Assembly: GCA_037157565.1 (NCBI GenBank)
Contig: JAZHRO010000073.1
Location: forward strand, 88,700,001 to 88,764,000
Reading direction: 5' to 3'
Origin: Thalassia testudinum
Lineage: Eukaryota > Streptophyta > Magnoliopsida > Alismatales > Hydrocharitaceae
Length of the DNA stretch: 64,000 bases
A program made the position numbers and the translations under genes. Under the pieces are notes generated by a model that was given only the letters and a program-made list of their open reading frames with translations, was not told the origin of the DNA and did not search any database. How positions within the stretch are numbered: position 1 is the first letter of the stretch; each line of letters starts with the position of its first letter. Below are positions 60,312 through 64,000 of the stretch, piece by piece.

Positions 60312-60433
60312 GTACAAAAAGCGTGGTCCCATACATCATCCATCCTCCATCCACACTCCACGCGGCACCTAGTCGTGTTGGTTGCATCTCTCTAGACGTC
60401 GGCTGACTCGACATAGTGCTACACTCCATCGTC

Positions 60434-60462
60434 ACCTCCACCCCCACCCCTTTATATATATA
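60434..60462 (+). promoter_or_regulatory. Possible LTR promoter: C-rich box and TATA
   Basis: CCACCCCCACCCCT immediately precedes TTTATATATATA, and the same pairing exists in the solo LTR near 20023. It is weak evidence because TA repeats are abundant here. Confidence 0.3.
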
Positions 60463-60943
60463 CTACATATAAATATATATCTATAGCTACTATATTTACT
60501 TTCTATCTGATAGCTTCCTTAGTAAAAAGATAAAAAAAAAGGTATAAAAGTGAAAAGATAATCTTTGATTTGCAGGTACCCCATCTTGCAAGTAGCAAGA
60601 CGTGTTTTGAAACTCTGTTTTGGCTAAAAGCCAAGGACACAATTTTGAGGGTGTGCCTCAAGAACAAGGATTACCAGAAAAAAAAAACCTAAATAAGAAA
60701 AATACCAAAAACAGAATAAACGAACGGAAGAGACGCGTTTTAAGGAAAACGTAGAAACTCGACTTGAACCCCACTTCCCTGAGTTCGACCCTGGGCTTAA
60801 AAGTGACAAGATAGAATCAATTAGGCCAGGTTAAAAATTTTGTAAAGAGATGGTTAGGTCTGAATTAGGTTAACCACTATACACATTTCAACGATAAAAA
60901 TATCATATTAACAACCTATCCAGGCCGACCATCATAACTTTTC

Positions 60944-60961
60944 TGGCGCCGTTGCCGGGGA
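60944..60961 (+). promoter_or_regulatory. Primer binding site of E1, exact tRNA-Asp complement
   Basis: TGGCGCCGTTGCCGGGGA is, to my knowledge, the perfect complement of the plant tRNA-Asp 3' end including CCA. It lies about ten bases after the LTR. Confidence 0.92.
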
Positions 60962-62346
60962 GGTGCGCTTTCGAGTAAGTTTCTATCCAATTCCTTTAAA
61001 TTTGTCTCTTCTCTCTTCACGGGTATTATTGTTTTTGGTGTGCAGGTGAACCTGGTGGAAGGAGAAGAAGGCTGACAAAGTCGAGGACGTGAGCAGATCC
61101 AAGGCGGGAACGAGAGCGTGAAGACGCCGACATCGCATTGGAACTTTGCACACGTTGCCGAACAAGTAGGTTTTCTTTTCTCATCAAATTAGGGTTAACT
61201 TGCCACCACACAAAAAAAAAAAAAACAAAAATTTTAAAACTAAAAATTAGAAAAACTTCTTGGGATTTCTTGAGGGCAAGTGGATTAAAATTCACTTGAT
61301 TGATTGGTTGTCTTCACTCCCACTGCCCCGGGATTTCCTGCCTTACTTCGCATAGCGAAAATCCGAGAATCTTCATTCTTAGATTTTTCGCCGTGGGAAG
61401 TATTCTTTGAGGCAAAGAAAAAGATTGCTTGTATCCCTCTTTTGCCTCACTTATCTTTAATTCAGGATCACATTTTTTGGTGGGGAGACTTGGAATTGAG
61501 TTGATTCCAACCCCACCACGACTTTTCAAATTTGCCTGTGATTCGATCCTGAATACTTCAACCCCAAAAAATTTTATTTTCTTTATCTGTTGGTTGAAGC
61601 CTTGTGTGTGGATATCTTTCTAGTGATTGGGAGCACTTGAATTGAAGTGCTTTGGCTCCCTTTCACATTGGTATAAAATTGATTCGCGCATCCACACATA
61701 GAAATCTCCATTTAGGGTAGCCCATTGCATTTTAGCATGCATTAACTAATTGATAATTGAAGAAGGGTTTCTTGGGCTTTAGAAGGAAAACCTGTATTTT
61801 TGCAAAAACCCGGAGATTGGTTGAATTGGTAATTCAGCAAAACCCTAAAATTCATACTACCTAAGGCTGAACTCTAAAAACCATTCGCCAATAAAAACTT
61901 CAATTCGGGGAGATTTCCCTGTTGCATGCTTGTTCTTACACACTCTTAAAATCAATCACTTGGGCATTACCCGTAAACAACGCCCTTTACATTCCAAAAG
62001 CACTTGACCCTAAGCCTCTAATTAAAACTGGTAGTAACTTGACCCTTTTAAGGATTGGAGGTCTAACTACCTACGTGTAGCGGCTACGTGCTGGTGAGAG
62101 TTCCCGCGTGCTATCGGGTGTCTAAGACTGGGGCAAACGGCCTTTCAATCTGGCCCGGTGGTTCCGTGGTGCTCGCATTCGGTTCCGTAGTTCGTGATAG
62201 TAGGTAACTTAGATCTTTAGGTCTAAGGGCACACTGTAGAGGTTAGGAACTTGACTGTATTGATTTGTAATCAAGTGTACCTTTGCGGCGTCATTTCTCT
62301 CATCCCTTTTCCCTTCTCATCTCCCCAATTCTTCCTGCGGTAGTGC
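60962..62346 (+). other. Untranslated leader of E1
   Basis: About 1.39 kb without a supportable gene. The part at 62080-62210 is GC-rich with repeated GGTTCCGT words, possibly structured RNA. It ends GCGGTAG-TGC before the gag ATG. Confidence 0.55.
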
Positions 62347-64000
62347 ATGTTTGGGAGGAGGTCACAAAACCCTGAACTATTTGAATTGACTGATAAATCT
62401 AGAAAACAAGTCGAATCGTCCTCCTCCTCCACAAACATGGCTGCACGCCCACCCCCAAATCCCGAGGGAGGAAACCGCCCTCAGAATCCACCAGGTGGTG
62501 GAGCCTTAGAACCCATAACCCGCCTCCAAGCCCAAATGGAAATGTATAATGAGCAAATCGAAGCCATTCGGGAAACATTGGAGGAAATGCAGAACCCTCC
62601 CGAACGGGAGGAGCCTAGGTCTCTTAGCTCTTATCAGAATCCCGCTGCTACAGAGACCATAGGACAAATTCGGGTTCCCATGGGCGGGGACGACTTTGAA
62701 TTAAAACCAAACATAATTGGCCTAATCAATTTTCACTTTCATGGTCTTGCAAGTGAAGACCCATTTCTCCACTTGGAAGACCTAACCCGACTTGCTGAAA
62801 CCGTTAAACCAAGAAATGTCGGGTTATCTATAGTCCTCATGAAGATGTTCCCGTTTTCATTACGGGATAAAGCGTCGCAATGGTTACGCACCCTTGGGAG
62901 AACCATCCACTCTTGGGAAGAGATGCGAACAGCATTTCTCAAGAAGTTCTTCCCAATCGGGCGAACCAATGCGCTTCGCCGTGCTATCACTTCATTTACG
63001 CAACAAAACGGCGAACAATTTCATGAGGCATGGGAGAGGTATAACGACCTCCTCAGGAAGTGTCCGCATCACGGTCTGCCTAAGTGGCATATAGCCCAGA
63101 TTTTCTACTATGGGCTAAATGAGACTTTGAAGCAGATTGCAGACGCTTCCTGCGGAGGGAACTTTATGAATAAAGACGAGAATGGAGCATTCGAGCTGTT
63201 TGAAAATATGAGTGAAAACTCGATGAACAATGCTTCCATTGTCGCCTTTAATCGTACCAGCCAGCCCCGAAATGTCCACGAAGTTGACACGGGACCCTCC
63301 CATTCATCCACTGATCTAAGCCTTATTGCACAAAAACTGGATGAAGTCTCCGTCGTGCACAAGAAGCTGGACGAGCTTCTGGCCAACCCCGCCCGATCTA
63401 TGGCAAACACCACCTCTTCACCACTTCGTCACAATCCAAGTTCTTCTAATACCAGGCTTATCCCGAGAAACCCCGTTAGACCTTCCTTACCGAGTGTCGC
63501 GCCAAGCGACTCGGTAAGTCATGTGGAACTGGCTTCTGCGAGCCAGTATTTCGACACGGAGGACCAAGCCTCCGTGTGCTCTGACGCATATCTACATGCG
63601 GACGCGTCTTCTGGCATAGAAGATGCTTGCGCCCTGGGGAACAACCCGTTCTCTGCCACTTATAACCCAGGGTGGCGTAATCACCCGAACTTTGCATGGT
63701 CCAACAACCCGCAGCGCCAAAACCCCGCGGGTGGACCAATGCGACCGTCCGCACCCGTCATCCCAAGGGTCCAGTTTAATCCTATGGCAAATCCGCCATC
63801 AGGCCCTTGCGTACCACAAACTGAACACGCATCAAGCCCTCTTGACAAATTGATGCGAATGATGACGGAAATGTCAAAGCGCCATGAAGAGAACATGACC
63901 TCTCTTCAGCACCAATTGGCGCAGCAGAATGCCGAGATCAGTCAACTACGCATGGCGACTCGATCTCAGGGCACTCTTCCCGCCCAACCTGTTCCAAACC
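62347..64000 (+). CDS. Gag of element E1, intact and open to the window end (partial)
   Basis: One frame runs 551 codons from ATG 62347 to the last base with no stop. The start is the first ATG after an in-frame TAG at 62341. Gag would form the particle that packages element RNA. Seen in order: a short basic N-terminus (MFGRRSQNPELFEL), a Pro/Asn-rich linker, a likely coiled coil (residues about 65-85, QMEMYNEQIEAIRETLEEMQ), then capsid-type blocks GLINFHFHGLASEDPFLHLEDL, FPFSLRDKASQWLRTL, FLKKFFPIGRTNALRRAI and ERYNDLLRKCPHHGLPKWH, and the Athila-type tail YNPGWRNHPNFAWSNN near 63662. No zinc knuckle is seen in the visible part. The frame probably continues into protease beyond the window. 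Confidence 0.9.
   Translation, partial: MFGRRSQNPELFELTDKSRKQVESSSSSTNMAARPPPNPEGGNRPQNPPGGGALEPITRLQAQMEMYNEQIEAIRETLEEMQNPPEREEPRSLSSYQNPAATETIGQIRVPMGGDDFELKPNIIGLINFHFHGLASEDPFLHLEDLTRLAETVKPRNVGLSIVLMKMFPFSLRDKASQWLRTLGRTIHSWEEMRTAFLKKFFPIGRTNALRRAITSFTQQNGEQFHEAWERYNDLLRKCPHHGLPKWHIAQIFYYGLNETLKQIADASCGGNFMNKDENGAFELFENMSENSMNNASIVAFNRTSQPRNVHEVDTGPSHSSTDLSLIAQKLDEVSVVHKKLDELLANPARSMANTTSSPLRHNPSSSNTRLIPRNPVRPSLPSVAPSDSVSHVELASASQYFDTEDQASVCSDAYLHADASSGIEDACALGNNPFSATYNPGWRNHPNFAWSNNPQRQNPAGGPMRPSAPVIPRVQFNPMANPPSGPCVPQTEHASSPLDKLMRMMTEMSKRHEENMTSLQHQLAQQNAEISQLRMATRSQGTLPAQPVPN

Larger units (their letters stand above)
58479..60934 (+). repeat. Element E1 5' LTR
   Basis: It starts TGCACCTCAAAACACG and ends near CGACCATCA. 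The order of parts is an AT-rich start, a GC-rich section with chance ORFs (58690-59660), a CT/CA section, a 470 bp TA microsatellite, the hairpin at 60258-60311, a C-rich box with TATATATA, and a U5-like end. The solo LTR at 19484-21722 has the same order on the opposite strand. Unlike the other families it lacks the TGAT palindrome. Confidence 0.88.
58479..64000 (+). mobile_element. Element E1: young Athila-like element, 5' part
   Basis: LTR 58479-60934, an exact tRNA-Asp primer site at 60944-60961, leader, and an uninterrupted gag running off the window. It is the innermost insertion of the nest, disrupting element D's gag. The intact frame and perfect primer site suggest recent activity. 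Protease, RT and the 3' half are outside the window. Confidence 0.9.

Noticed and set aside
1..64000. CRISPR array, prokaryotic operon or organelle DNA
   Set aside because: No regularly spaced direct repeats, no bacterial-type gene clusters and no recognisable plastid or mitochondrial genes; all identifiable genes belong to plant retroelements.

Overview
This 64 kb window is plant nuclear DNA made almost entirely of transposable elements. I found no host protein-coding gene, rRNA gene or intact tRNA gene. The content points to a large angiosperm genome: several Ty3/gypsy elements of the Athila type (DLGAS protease, FMDD reverse transcriptase, YNPGWRNHPNFSW-type gag tail, primer sites matching the 3' end of plant tRNA-Asp), a Ty1/copia remnant, a plant L1-type LINE and small non-autonomous DNA transposons. 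I cannot name the species.

Layout: 1-345 is a gypsy RT fragment cut at 346. A decayed copia gag-pro-pol relic follows at 936-2930. Non-coding DNA then carries a LINE on the minus strand (4138-9239) inside a perfect 15 bp target duplication. Element A (+, 9380-30985) is a complete but decayed Athila-like element of 21.6 kb with LTRs over 5 kb and a 5 bp duplication CTACC on both sides. Its 5' LTR holds a 653 bp insert with a 9 bp duplication, and its RT gene is split by a solo LTR of another family (E) on the minus strand (19484-21722).

From 31347 to the end the window is a nest of elements. LTR F (+, from 31347) contains a 365 bp hairpin-rich insert, a deleted element G (32158-36761) and element B (-, from 38290). 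B contains C (+, from 43441), C contains D (-, from 51341), and D contains E1 (+, from 58479). E1 is the innermost and is the only element whose gag frame is still fully open: it runs from 62347 off the end of the window with no stop, as expected for the youngest insertion.

The most interesting signal is not a gene. Five unrelated-looking LTR families (A, B/F, C, D, G) share an architecture at the polypurine tract (PPT): a TTTGCTA/TAGCAAA stem-loop, then 17 (once 18) bases containing a TAGGCATGGGGG-like tract, then an LTR that starts TGAT and immediately folds into its own palindrome, with a different sequence in each family. Four of four elements with a preserved pol end also carry a second copy of the same purine tract 90-300 bp after the pol stop, about 1.2-1.35 kb before the real 3' LTR. 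This looks like a conserved plus-strand priming and LTR-end module bounding a non-coding cassette.

How the parts work together: each autonomous element would be transcribed from the TATA box in its 5' LTR, primed by tRNA-Asp at the PBS, packaged by gag, copied by RT/RNase H and inserted by integrase. All copies here except E1's visible gag are broken by stops, frameshifts, deletions or later insertions.
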